Shown here: piece after piece, positions 23,550 to 32,062 of the stretch | Layout: each line of letters opens with the position of its first letter | Numbering within the stretch: position 1 is the stretch's first letter | Source: JBBQXK01 sp038251625 | GTDB taxonomy: Bacteria > Pseudomonadota > Alphaproteobacteria > Rhodobacterales > Rhodobacteraceae | DNA length: 50,031 nt | Direction: 5' to 3' | Assembly: GCA_038251625.1 (NCBI GenBank) | Contig: JBBSBE010000012.1 | Coordinates: 1-50,031 of the forward strand | The notes under the pieces: generated by a model | What the model was told of the DNA's origin: nothing | Databases searched by the model: none | What the model saw: the letters and a program-made list of their open reading frames with translations, nothing else | Made by a program: the position numbers and the translations under genes

Positions 23550-24629
23550 ATGGGTAATGGCATCCTTCCCGGTGTGGCAGCCAAGGGGCGCGGAGCGGCG
23601 TCAAACGTGGCGAGCCGGTTTGAAGGCGCCACGCGCGAAGCCGTGGATGACGGCTGGGAGATGGATGAAGAGGTCAGGGTTCTGCGCACCGAAGTTTCGG
23701 TTGAGCGGGCACGGTCGGCACTGAGCTACAATTCATCGCCCGACCTTGGGTTTGATCGGGCCGTGAACCCCTATCGCGGGTGCGAACACGGCTGCGTCTA
23801 TTGCTATGCCCGGCCCACGCATGCGTTTCTTAATCTTTCGCCTGGCCTTGATTTCGAGACGCGGCTGATCGCGCGTCCGGGGATCGGTGCGGTTCTGGCC
23901 CAGGAATTTTCAGCGCGGGGATATGCGCCGAAGGTGCTGGTGCTGGGATCGAATACCGACCCCTATCAACCGATCGAGGCGAAATATCGTGTGACACGGG
24001 AAGTTCTGGAGGTTGCGCAAGCGTTTCGCCACCCCGTGGGCATCACCACCCGTGGCAGTCTGGTCGAGCGCGATCTGGATATTCTGGCGCCCATGGCAGC
24101 CGAGGGATTGCTGCGGGTCGGGATCAGCCTGACCACGCTGGATGCAGGGCTTGCGCGCAAGATGGAACCGCGCGCACCCGCGCCTGCGCGGCGGCTGATG
24201 ATGATCAGGCGGCTGAGCGAGGCGGGGGTGCCGGTGCGCGTGATGGCCTCGCCCATGATCCCGGGTCTGACGGATCACGAGTTGGAACGGGTACTCGACG
24301 CCGCGAAGGAGGCAGGCGCGGTTGCCGCAAGCAGCATCAACCTGCGCCTGCCGCGCGAGGTGGCGGGGCTTTTCCGCGACTGGGTGGAAGCGACGTTTCC
24401 TGACCGGGCTGCCAAGGTGATGGGCCGGGTGCGCGAATTGCACGGCGGGCGCGACTATGACCCCGCGTTCGGCACACGGATGCGGGGGCAGGGGGTCTGG
24501 GCGGATCTGATGCGCAAGCGGTTCGACGTGGCGGTGGCCCGGCTGGGGCTTGCCGTAAGGGTGCCACCGATGCGGGTGGATTTGTTTGCCGTGCCGCAAA
24601 AGCCCGGATATCAGCTGAGCCTTTTCTGA
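23550..24629 (+). CDS. PA0069-family radical SAM protein
   Basis: A 359-residue radical SAM enzyme of the PA0069 family (related to SplB-like proteins). The [4Fe-4S] site is NPYRGCEHGCVYCYARP with C78, C82 and C85 (C-x3-C-x2-C). Downstream, VLVLGSNTDPYQPIE, GITTRGSLVERDLDIL, GISLTTLD and VRVMASPMIPGLTD form the usual barrel motifs. The C-terminus is QLSLF, identical to the consensus of bacterial sliding-clamp-binding peptides (QLxLF). With the LexA-type box immediately upstream, this points to DNA damage repair or tolerance, an inference. The reaction is not known for the family. It diverges from the corrinoid gene. Confidence 0.9.
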   Translation: MGNGILPGVAAKGRGAASNVASRFEGATREAVDDGWEMDEEVRVLRTEVSVERARSALSYNSSPDLGFDRAVNPYRGCEHGCVYCYARPTHAFLNLSPGLDFETRLIARPGIGAVLAQEFSARGYAPKVLVLGSNTDPYQPIEAKYRVTREVLEVAQAFRHPVGITTRGSLVERDLDILAPMAAEGLLRVGISLTTLDAGLARKMEPRAPAPARRLMMIRRLSEAGVPVRVMASPMIPGLTDHELERVLDAAKEAGAVAASSINLRLPREVAGLFRDWVEATFPDRAAKVMGRVRELHGGRDYDPAFGTRMRGQGVWADLMRKRFDVAVARLGLAVRVPPMRVDLFAVPQKPGYQLSLF

Positions 24630-24645
24630 CGGGCGGGTTTGCGCG

Positions 24646-25545
24646 TTACTCCAGCCGCGCGGGAAAGCCTGGGGCGCGCAGGGGGGTTTCAAGCACGTCT
24701 TCCAAAAGCTTCACGATCTGCGTGGATTGCGCGTCGCCGCCATAGGCGGCTTTGCCTTTCAGAAAGGTTTGCGCCGTCAGGCTGGCCAGATCGAGCGGCA
24801 CGCCGAATTCGCGGCCAAACCCCATGGCAAAGCCCAGATCCTTCAGCGCAAGGTCCATCGTGAAGGCGATATCGTAGGAACCGTTGAGGATGAGTTGCCC
24901 TTCGGTTTCATGGACAAAGGACGAGCCGGAGGATGCGGCAATCGCCTCCCACGCTGTCTTGAGGTCCAATCCCCCTCGCGCGGCCAGCATCAGCGCCTCG
25001 CCATCCGCCACAAGGTGGATGAAGGCCAGCATGTTCGTGATCACCTTGATTACCGCCGCCGATCCGAGCGGCCCCATGTGGAAAAGCCGGTTCCCGATCG
25101 CCTCCAATGCGGGGCGGTGCAGCGCGAGGAGGTCCGCATCGCCGCCCGCCAGCACCGTGATTTCCCCCCGCGCGGCAAGGTGGACACCGCCGGTGACAGG
25201 CGCCTCGAGCATGCGGATGCCATGGGATGACGCCAGCGAGGCCAAGGCCAACACATCATCGCGGCCAAGGGTGGAGTTTTCTACCCAGGTGGCCCCCGTT
25301 GGCAGTGCTGGCAGCGCCTCGGCCAGCACGATCTGCGATACGGCGGGCGATGGCAGGCACGTCATCAGATGATCGACCGCCGCCGCCACGTCTGCAGGAC
25401 TGGCCGCCGGGGTGGCACCGAGTGCCGCAAGACGCGCGACGGCGGCGGGATCGCGATCATAGACCGTGACGACAAATCCTGCACGCAGCAGGCTCGCCGC
25501 AAGATGGCCGCCAAGATTGCCAAGACCAATATAGCCGTAGTGCAT
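24646..25545 (-). CDS. NAD(P)-dependent oxidoreductase, 3-hydroxyisobutyrate dehydrogenase family
   Basis: A 299-residue beta-hydroxyacid dehydrogenase. It has the N-terminal YIGLGNLGGHLAASLL dinucleotide motif, the substrate-binding APVTGGVHLAARGE, and the catalytic lysine in VIKVITNMLAF. Such enzymes reduce semialdehydes (tartronate, succinate or methylmalonate type) or oxidise 3-hydroxy acids. The start overlaps the aldehyde dehydrogenase stop by ATGA, so the pair is co-translated; it ends the MttB operon. The substrate is probably an aldehyde or hydroxy acid made from the demethylated product, an inference. Confidence 0.88.
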   Translation of the reverse strand: MHYGYIGLGNLGGHLAASLLRAGFVVTVYDRDPAAVARLAALGATPAASPADVAAAVDHLMTCLPSPAVSQIVLAEALPALPTGATWVENSTLGRDDVLALASLASSHGIRMLEAPVTGGVHLAARGEITVLAGGDADLLALHRPALEAIGNRLFHMGPLGSAAVIKVITNMLAFIHLVADGEALMLAARGGLDLKTAWEAIAASSGSSFVHETEGQLILNGSYDIAFTMDLALKDLGFAMGFGREFGVPLDLASLTAQTFLKGKAAYGGDAQSTQIVKLLEDVLETPLRAPGFPARLE

Positions 25546-26975
25546 CAGCCGTGTCCTATGATGGCCTTGATTTCACAGAAATCATGGATGCCCCAATCTG
25601 CGTATTCACGCCCGTTGCCCGATTGCTTGTACCCGCCGAAGGGGGCGAAGGTATCCCAGGGAGGGCCGTTCAGGCTTATCTGACCTGCGCGCAGCCGACG
25701 CGCGACGTCGATGGCTTCACGGGTCGGGCCCTGCACGAACGCGGCCAGGCCGTAGGGCGTATCGTTTGCCATCTCGACGGCTTCATCGACCGTGTCGTAG
25801 GGCAGGATCGAAAGCACCGGGCCGAAGATTTCCTCGCGCGAGATCGTCATGTCATTCCGAACATTGCCAAAAACGGTTGGACGGACGAACCAGCCACGGT
25901 TGAGGCCCTCGGGGCGGCCTGGTCCGCCGGTGACCAGCGTCGCGCCCTCGGCAATGCCCGCTTCGATCAGGCGTTGCGCCTTTTCCCACTGCGTGCGGCT
26001 GACAAGGGGTCCAAGCGAGGTGGCCGCGTCCTTCGGATCGCCCGTCACATTGGCTTCAGCGGCAACCTTTGCAATCTGAAGCGCCTCGTCGTGTTGGGCG
26101 CGGGGCACGAACATCCGCGTGGGCGCGTCGCAGGATTGCCCGGTGTTGCCAAAGCACCCTTCGACGCCGCTGGCCACCGCGACCTGCAGATCGGCGCCGG
26201 GCAGGATGATGTTGGGGGATTTGCCGCCCAGTTCCTGCGTCACACGCTTCACGGTCTTGGCCGCCGCCTCGGCGACCATGATGCCTGCGCGGGTGGAACC
26301 GGTGAAGCTGACCATATCCACATCCGGGTGGGCCGCCATGACTGCGCCCACGTCTTGTCCGGTGCCGTTGATCAGGTTGAACACGCCCGGGGGCACGCCT
26401 GCCGCGTGGCAGATTTCAGCCCAGACAAGACCGGAAAGCGGGGCGATTTCTGACGGTTTCAGCACCATCGTGCAGCCTGCCGCGATGGCAGGGGCGACCT
26501 TGCACACGATCTGGTTCATCGGCCAGTTCCACGGCGTGATCAGTGCGCAGACGCCGATCCCCTCGCGCAGGATACGCGTGCCGCCGCGCTGTTCCTCCCA
26601 GTGGAATTCCTTCGCCGCCTTGATGGTGCTTTCCAGATGCACCCGGCCAGCCCAGACCTGCGCATCATGCGCCCAGGTGATGGGTGCACCCATTTCCACC
26701 CGCATCGCCTCGGCCAGCCGATCCTCTGCCTTGTTGTAGGCGGCAAGGATGGCCTCGAGGATTGCGATGCGATCGGCCACCGGCATCAGCGTGAAGGCGG
26801 GGAACGTCGCCCGGGCGGCCGCCACCGCACGGTCAACATCGGCGGCGCTGCCGAGGGCAATCTGGCCCACGATTTCTTCCGTGGCGGGGTTTTCCACGTC
26901 CATGCGTGCCGATCCCTGAGGATCGACCCATTCCCCGCCAATGTAGAATTTGTGCAAGTTCAGATCATCCATCAA
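25545..26975 (-). CDS. NAD(P)-dependent aldehyde dehydrogenase
   Basis: A 476-residue member of the ALDH superfamily. The motifs present are FYIGGEWVDP near the start, the Asn of PWNWPMNQ, FTGSTRAG for NAD, the catalytic glutamate in TQELGGKSPN and the nucleophile in GNTGQSCDAPTRM, then EEIFGPVLSI and the C-terminal PFGGYKQSGNGREY. It oxidises an aldehyde to an acid; the sequence type is the broad betaine-aldehyde/vanillin-like group, and the real substrate is unknown. It lies 5 bases after MttB and overlaps the next gene, so it is part of the same operon. Confidence 0.92.
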   Translation of the reverse strand: MMDDLNLHKFYIGGEWVDPQGSARMDVENPATEEIVGQIALGSAADVDRAVAAARATFPAFTLMPVADRIAILEAILAAYNKAEDRLAEAMRVEMGAPITWAHDAQVWAGRVHLESTIKAAKEFHWEEQRGGTRILREGIGVCALITPWNWPMNQIVCKVAPAIAAGCTMVLKPSEIAPLSGLVWAEICHAAGVPPGVFNLINGTGQDVGAVMAAHPDVDMVSFTGSTRAGIMVAEAAAKTVKRVTQELGGKSPNIILPGADLQVAVASGVEGCFGNTGQSCDAPTRMFVPRAQHDEALQIAKVAAEANVTGDPKDAATSLGPLVSRTQWEKAQRLIEAGIAEGATLVTGGPGRPEGLNRGWFVRPTVFGNVRNDMTISREEIFGPVLSILPYDTVDEAVEMANDTPYGLAAFVQGPTREAIDVARRLRAGQISLNGPPWDTFAPFGGYKQSGNGREYADWGIHDFCEIKAIIGHG

Positions 26976-26980
26976 GGGCC

Positions 26981-28528
26981 TCAGTTAAAGTATATGTTGA
27001 ATTTTGACCGGATGAGGGCGTCAAGTTCCGGATCGATCCGGCTGCCCGCCTTGGCGAGAATGGCATTCTTCCGCGCGATGGCACGGTCGAGCAGCAACGG
27101 TTTGCCCGCCTCTACCCATTCCTTGGGGCTCATCCGGTTGCCGACGACGGGGTAGATGTATTCGGTCTGCATCAGGCTGAGCGTCTGGTCGGAGCCGAGG
27201 TAGTGGCCGGGGCCACCCATGCAGACCGCCTTCATCGCCTCGATCGACACCTTGTCTTCTGTCACCTCGATCCCGCGTACGCATCGCAAGACCTGCCCCA
27301 GTATGTCATCGCCAAGCACAAGGGATTCAAGGCAGAAGCCCAGAAGTGAGGCATGCATCCCCACCGCCTCATAGCACATGTTGAGGCCGGAAAGGCCTGC
27401 CAGCACATTGGTGATTCCCTGCTCCCATCCCGCCTGCATGTCGGGCAGTTTGCTGTCGCTGATCCCCGAAGCCGCCCCCCCCGGCAGGCCGTAGAAGTGG
27501 TGCATCTGCGCGCAACCGGCGGTCAGAAGTGCCTGTTCGGCGCTGCCGCCCGACATGGCACCGGTCCGCAGATCGGAAACGAAGGGCCATGTCCCGAAGA
27601 TCGCCGGATGCCCGGGTGCGATGGAATTGACGTAGACGACGCCCGCCAGACATTCCGCCACGGCCTGCACGATGGCCAGCGCGATGGGCGCGGGTGCAGT
27701 AGCCCCGGCTTGCCCCGCACTGAGCAACAGAACCGGCATCCCCTCGCGGATGCAATGCTCCATGGTCAGGCAGCTTTCCTCGGCGAATTTCATCGGAGGG
27801 ACGACGAAGCAGTTGGAATTGCTGACGAAGGGGCGCGCTCGCCAGGCGGCCTCGCCCCCCGCCACCATGTGCAGAAGGTCAAAGCATCCCGCCACGTGCG
27901 ATGGGTCGCTGAACGACGTGCCGACGTGTTTTCCGGTGCCCGAGAGGCAGGCGTAAAGCGTGTTGATATCCATCTCGAAGTTATCCAGCACGTCGCGGCA
28001 GACCATGGCGCGCTGGAAGAAGTGCACGTTGTCGAGGTTATCGGTCAGTCGCGCGGCGTTGTAGAGATCCTGCGCGGTGGAATCGCGGTACTCGTTGCGT
28101 TCCAGATCCACGATGTGTACCGCCGCACCCGCCGTGCCGAAATGCACGTTCGATCCGGTGAGGTGGAGGTTGTGCTTCGGGTCGCGTGCATGCAGCGTCA
28201 GATCGCGGCAGGCCAGTGCCAGCATGTCCTCGACCAGCGCGCGCGGAAACCGCAAGCGCCCGTCCTCGCCCGGTATGGCGCCCGCGGCCACCATCGCGTC
28301 GAACCCGGATTTCGGCGCCTGCGAAAGCCCGATCACCTCCAGCGCCTCCAGCGCCGCCTGGTGAATGCGGGCCATGCCCGCTTCGGTCAGCGGCTTGTAC
28401 TGCCCGCCGGGCATGCCCGCCCGCACCGGGCGCAGCCCTTCTGCCAGCGGCGCCGCCCGCTCGGCCACACGGGCAGCCCGCCCCCCCCGCGCGCGTTTCG
28501 GCGCGCAAACGTCGGCAACATCATCCAT
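26981..28528 (-). CDS. MttB-family (non-pyrrolysine) corrinoid methyltransferase
   Basis: A 515-residue member of the trimethylamine methyltransferase (MttB) superfamily, which moves a methyl group from a quaternary or tertiary amine to a corrinoid protein. Recognisable stretches are GMPGGQYKPLTEAGMARIHQ, NVHFGTAGAAVHIVD, FEMDINTLYACLSGTGKHVG and MHASLLGFCLESLVLGDDIL. The frame has no in-frame TAG, so there is no pyrrolysine; non-Pyl members use quaternary amines such as glycine betaine (MtgB), proline betaine or carnitine. The N-terminal 35 residues are very Arg/Ala-rich and may be a mis-set start. It heads the ALDH-HIBADH tail of the operon. The corrinoid partner is at 22695-23393. Confidence 0.88.
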   Translation of the reverse strand: MDDVADVCAPKRARGGRAARVAERAAPLAEGLRPVRAGMPGGQYKPLTEAGMARIHQAALEALEVIGLSQAPKSGFDAMVAAGAIPGEDGRLRFPRALVEDMLALACRDLTLHARDPKHNLHLTGSNVHFGTAGAAVHIVDLERNEYRDSTAQDLYNAARLTDNLDNVHFFQRAMVCRDVLDNFEMDINTLYACLSGTGKHVGTSFSDPSHVAGCFDLLHMVAGGEAAWRARPFVSNSNCFVVPPMKFAEESCLTMEHCIREGMPVLLLSAGQAGATAPAPIALAIVQAVAECLAGVVYVNSIAPGHPAIFGTWPFVSDLRTGAMSGGSAEQALLTAGCAQMHHFYGLPGGAASGISDSKLPDMQAGWEQGITNVLAGLSGLNMCYEAVGMHASLLGFCLESLVLGDDILGQVLRCVRGIEVTEDKVSIEAMKAVCMGGPGHYLGSDQTLSLMQTEYIYPVVGNRMSPKEWVEAGKPLLLDRAIARKNAILAKAGSRIDPELDALIRSKFNIYFN

Positions 28529-28556
28529 CGCTCAAGCCCCTTTTTCCGTTTGCAAT

Positions 28557-28587
28557 TATCCCTGGGGTCCGGGGGCTGGCCCCCGGG
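28557..28587. repeat. GC-rich dispersed repeat, copy 1
   Basis: A 31-base element (TATCCCTGGGG, then TCCGGGGGCTGGCCCCCGGG) containing an 8-bp stem CCGGGGGC / GCCCCCGG around TG. The second copy at 37186-37216 is inverted and differs at one base. It fills the 70-base gap between the flavoprotein stop (28599) and the mttB start (28528). Confidence 0.85.
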
Positions 28588-28598
28588 TCCGCCGACTT

Positions 28599-31034
28599 TT
28601 ACGCGCGCAACCGTTCGCCTTTCGGATCGTGCATTGGGGCAAGCGAGGCCACCGCCGGCACCCTGACCCCCGCAACCTCGATCTCATAGGTCGATGCCAT
28701 CACCGACTCGGCGCTTTCGCCTGCGCAAGGCACGTATCCCATCCCGATCGCCCCGCCGAGGAAATGGCCGTAAGCGCCACTCGTGACCGGCCCCACGATC
28801 CGGCCATCGCGCACGACGGCCTCGTTGTGAAAGAGCAGCGGTTCGGGATCGGTCAGCCGGAACTGCAACATCCGTCGGTCAAGCCCCGTCTCGCGCTTTC
28901 TGACCACCGCGTCGCGGCCGACGAAACCGGGCTTTTGCGTGCGAACGGCAAAGCCGAGGCCCGCCTCCAGCACGTGATCTTCGTCGGTGATGTCGTGGCC
29001 CCAATGGCGGTAGGCCTTTTCGATCCGACAGGAATCCAGCGTGTGGAGGCCGCAGAGCGTAAGGTCCGGCGCGGCCTCGAGAAGCGCTTCGAACACATGC
29101 GCGGCCTGATCGGTGGGCACGTAAAGCTCCCACCCCAATTCGCCCACGTAGGACACCCGATGCGCCCGCGCCAGGCCCATGCCGATCTCAATTTCCCGTG
29201 CCGTGCCATAGGGATGCGCGGCATTGCTCAGGTCATCTGGCGAGACGCGCCCCAGCACGTCGCGCGCCTTTGGGCCCATCAGGCAGAGGACGGCCTCACC
29301 TGCAGTCATATCAGTGATGACCGCGAAATCATCGCCCAGATGCCGTCGGAGCCAGGCCAGATCGCGCTGCAAGGTGGCGCCCGGGACGACAAGGACGAAC
29401 GCGGTTTCGGAAAGGCGCGTGACGGTCAGGTCGCTTTCGATGCCGCCGCGCGGGTTCAGCATCGGGGCATAGACGATGCGGCCTACGGGCACGTCCACAT
29501 CGCCCGCGCAGACGCGGTTGAGGAAGCGGCAGGCGTCGCGCCCCTCGACGCGGATCTTGCCGAAGGATGTCATGTCGAAAAGGCCCACGCTGGTGCGGAT
29601 GGCCATGTGTTCGGCGCGGTTGTTCTCGAACCAGTTCTGCCGACCCCAGGCGTATGCATAGTCCGGTGTCTGGCCGGGCGTGGCGAACCAGTTGGCGCGC
29701 TCCCAGCCTGCGACCTCGCCAAAGACAGCGCCACGTGCCTTGAGGTGGTCGTGAAGCGGCGAGCGGCGGATGCCGCGCGAGGTGGCCATCTGACGGTAGG
29801 GCCAATGGTCGGCATAGAGCAGACCCAAGGTTTCCGAGACGCGTTCCTTCAGGTATCGGCGGTTCTTCTGGAAAGGTTGGGCGCGGCGGATGTCCACCTC
29901 CCAAAGGTCGAACGGCGGCTCGCCTTCGGTGATCCAGTGGGCGAGCGCCATGCCCGCGCCGCCGGAAGAGGCGATGCCGACCGAGTTGTACCCGGCGGCG
30001 ATCCAGTAGCCGCCAAGCTCCGGTGCTTCCCCAAGGTAATAGCGGTCGTCGGGGGTAAAGCTTTCGGGGCCGTTGAAGAAAGTATGGATGCCCGCAGTCT
30101 CGAACAGGGGCAGGCGGTTTGTGGCCATCTCGAGGATGGGGGCGAAGTGGTCCCAGTCTTCGGGCAGCGTGTCGAAGGCGAAATCGGGGCGGATGCCGCC
30201 CATTCCCCAGGGCTTTGCCTTGGGCTCGAACGCACCGACCATCATCTTGCCTGCGTCGGACTTGTAGTAGGCGCATTCGTCCGGAACGCGCAGGACGGGC
30301 AGATGGCCGAGGCCCGCAATCGGTTCGGTGATGAGGTAGAAGTGTTCGCAGGCGTGCAGGGGCAGGGTCACACCCGATTGCGCGGCCAGGTCGCGACCCC
30401 ACATGCCGCCGCAGTTGATGACGATATCGGCGGCGATGTGGCCCTCTGCGGTGTCGGAAGCCCAGTTGACGCCCGTCACACGGCGGTTTGCCTCGGTGAC
30501 GGCCGTCACCCGAACGCCTTCGATGATCTTGGCGCCGCGCATCCGAGCGCCTTTCGCCAGCGCCATGGCGATGTTGGCGGGGTCGCATTGGCCGTCGAGC
30601 GGCAGGTGCACGCCGCCGACGGCCCCGGCGATGTTCAGATGCGGATACATCGCCTTGATTTCGCTGGGTGAAATTTCAGCAACGTCCACATCGAAGATGC
30701 GCGCCACCGTCGCCTGTCGCCGCAACTCTTCCATCCGCGCCGCCGTCAGCGCGACAGAGATGGAGCCGACCTGCCGCATCCCTGTAGCGACGCCCGTTTC
30801 CGCCTCAAGCCCCACATAAAGCCCGGCGGAGTAGCGCGCGAGGCGGGTCATGTTGGCTGACCCGCGCAACTGGCCGATGAGGCCCGCGGCGTGCCAAGTG
30901 GTGCCGCAAGTAAGCTGCTTGCGCTCCAGCAGCACGATGTCGGTCCAGCCTGCCTTGGCCAGATGATAGGCCACCGAGCAGCCGGAAATACCCCCGCCGA
31001 TGATCACCGCGCGGGCATGGCTGGGAAGGGTCAT
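28599..31034 (-). CDS. Dimethylglycine/sarcosine dehydrogenase-like flavoprotein (DAO + GcvT)
   Basis: An 811-residue two-part enzyme. The N-terminal FAD-dependent DAO domain has AVIIGGGISGCSVAYHL and CGTTWHAAG, whose H48 matches the histidine to which FAD is covalently bound in dimethylglycine dehydrogenase. After about residue 420 the folate-binding GcvT/aminomethyltransferase domain begins (GLFDMTSFGKIRVEGRD, CGLHTLDSCRIEKAYRHWGH). The family demethylates N-methyl amino acids oxidatively and passes the methyl carbon to tetrahydrofolate. A paralogue is two genes upstream; two such enzymes would remove two successive methyl groups. The start overlaps the MDR gene stop (ATGA). Confidence 0.9.
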   Translation of the reverse strand: MTLPSHARAVIIGGGISGCSVAYHLAKAGWTDIVLLERKQLTCGTTWHAAGLIGQLRGSANMTRLARYSAGLYVGLEAETGVATGMRQVGSISVALTAARMEELRRQATVARIFDVDVAEISPSEIKAMYPHLNIAGAVGGVHLPLDGQCDPANIAMALAKGARMRGAKIIEGVRVTAVTEANRRVTGVNWASDTAEGHIAADIVINCGGMWGRDLAAQSGVTLPLHACEHFYLITEPIAGLGHLPVLRVPDECAYYKSDAGKMMVGAFEPKAKPWGMGGIRPDFAFDTLPEDWDHFAPILEMATNRLPLFETAGIHTFFNGPESFTPDDRYYLGEAPELGGYWIAAGYNSVGIASSGGAGMALAHWITEGEPPFDLWEVDIRRAQPFQKNRRYLKERVSETLGLLYADHWPYRQMATSRGIRRSPLHDHLKARGAVFGEVAGWERANWFATPGQTPDYAYAWGRQNWFENNRAEHMAIRTSVGLFDMTSFGKIRVEGRDACRFLNRVCAGDVDVPVGRIVYAPMLNPRGGIESDLTVTRLSETAFVLVVPGATLQRDLAWLRRHLGDDFAVITDMTAGEAVLCLMGPKARDVLGRVSPDDLSNAAHPYGTAREIEIGMGLARAHRVSYVGELGWELYVPTDQAAHVFEALLEAAPDLTLCGLHTLDSCRIEKAYRHWGHDITDEDHVLEAGLGFAVRTQKPGFVGRDAVVRKRETGLDRRMLQFRLTDPEPLLFHNEAVVRDGRIVGPVTSGAYGHFLGGAIGMGYVPCAGESAESVMASTYEIEVAGVRVPAVASLAPMHDPKGERLRA

Positions 31035-32062
31035 GCGGCAAGCTCCGGTGGCAGAAGAACGAGTTTTCCGGGGTAGCGCCCGGCGGTCAGGTCCGCCTGC
31101 GCGCGGGTGATGTCGCGCAGGGGGTAGGTTTGCGAAATCACGGGGTGCAAACCGCCTTCGTTGATAACGTCAACGAGCGCAGAAAAGCCCGCCTCGGACT
31201 GGTTCGTGCAGCCGAAAAGCGTAAGGTCTTTCAGATAGATGACGCGAAGATCACCGGTCACCTCCGGCCCCCCCACTGCACCCGCCGTCGCATAGCGCCC
31301 ACCGGGGCGAAGCGCGTTCAGCCGCGCGGCCCAGCCTTGCCCACCAACAAGGTCTATCACAACGTGAAAGCTGTCAGCAGCGGGCACAGCGTTGCGGTCG
31401 ATGACGGCGGCCCCTGCATCGGCCACCGCCCCGGCCTTGGGCGCAGAGCATTGCCCTGTCACCGCCGCCCCGCGTGCCACCGCAAGCTGGACCGCCGCCA
31501 GCCCCACGCCACCAGATGCGCCTGTCACCAGCACCCGCTCGCCCCGCAAGAGCCCCACGCGATGCAGCATGTTGTTGGCGGTGCCGTAGGCGCAGGGCAT
31601 GCCGCCGATTTCGATGTCCGACAGAGGCGAGGCGCTGACGTCATGCAGGTATCGCGCACGAACAGCACAGAACTGCGCGAAGGCGCCATCAAACTCTGAC
31701 CCGATCACATTGATCGCCATCGGATTTTCCCCGGTTGGTTCCGGCTGGCAGGTCGCGCAGATGACCCTTGCGCCAAGCGGTGGCGCGGTGACACCTGCAC
31801 CATGCGCGACGACAAGCCCGCACAGATCCCCGCCTTGAATACGGGGCAAATCCATCGCTCCTGCCCAGCCGCCCTGACCATCGGCCGCATACCAGCCAAC
31901 GCGGGTGTTCACGTCCGTCATGTTCACACCCGCCGCCAGCACGCGCACCAGCGCCTCGCCCGGGCCGGGCGGGGGCACGGGCAGGTCGTCGCGCCACTGA
32001 AGGCACTCTGGCCCGCCATGTGCCACGAGCTGCACTCCGGACATGGTGGCGGGCAGGGTCAT
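31031..32062 (-). CDS. Medium-chain (zinc-binding type) alcohol dehydrogenase/quinone oxidoreductase
   Basis: A 343-residue MDR protein. The catalytic domain starts PECLQWRDDLPVPPPGPGE and GVNMTDVNTR, and the nucleotide domain has VLVTGASGGVGLAAVQLA. The Cys pair usual for structural zinc is mostly missing (only CATCQPEPTG is seen), and the GVNMTDVNTR start is typical of the quinone-reductase subgroup, so a quinone oxidoreductase or NADPH-dependent reductase is as likely as an alcohol dehydrogenase. It is sandwiched with 4-base overlaps between two paralogous flavoproteins, so it belongs to the same pathway. Confidence 0.85.
   Translation of the reverse strand: MTLPATMSGVQLVAHGGPECLQWRDDLPVPPPGPGEALVRVLAAGVNMTDVNTRVGWYAADGQGGWAGAMDLPRIQGGDLCGLVVAHGAGVTAPPLGARVICATCQPEPTGENPMAINVIGSEFDGAFAQFCAVRARYLHDVSASPLSDIEIGGMPCAYGTANNMLHRVGLLRGERVLVTGASGGVGLAAVQLAVARGAAVTGQCSAPKAGAVADAGAAVIDRNAVPAADSFHVVIDLVGGQGWAARLNALRPGGRYATAGAVGGPEVTGDLRVIYLKDLTLFGCTNQSEAGFSALVDVINEGGLHPVISQTYPLRDITRAQADLTAGRYPGKLVLLPPELAA

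Noticed and set aside
28365..30671. A 768-codon open frame on the + strand opposite the first flavoprotein
   Set aside because: It is antisense to a gene with clear DAO and GcvT motifs, is Arg/Ala/Gly-rich with no domain, and is a usual shadow of GC-rich coding DNA.
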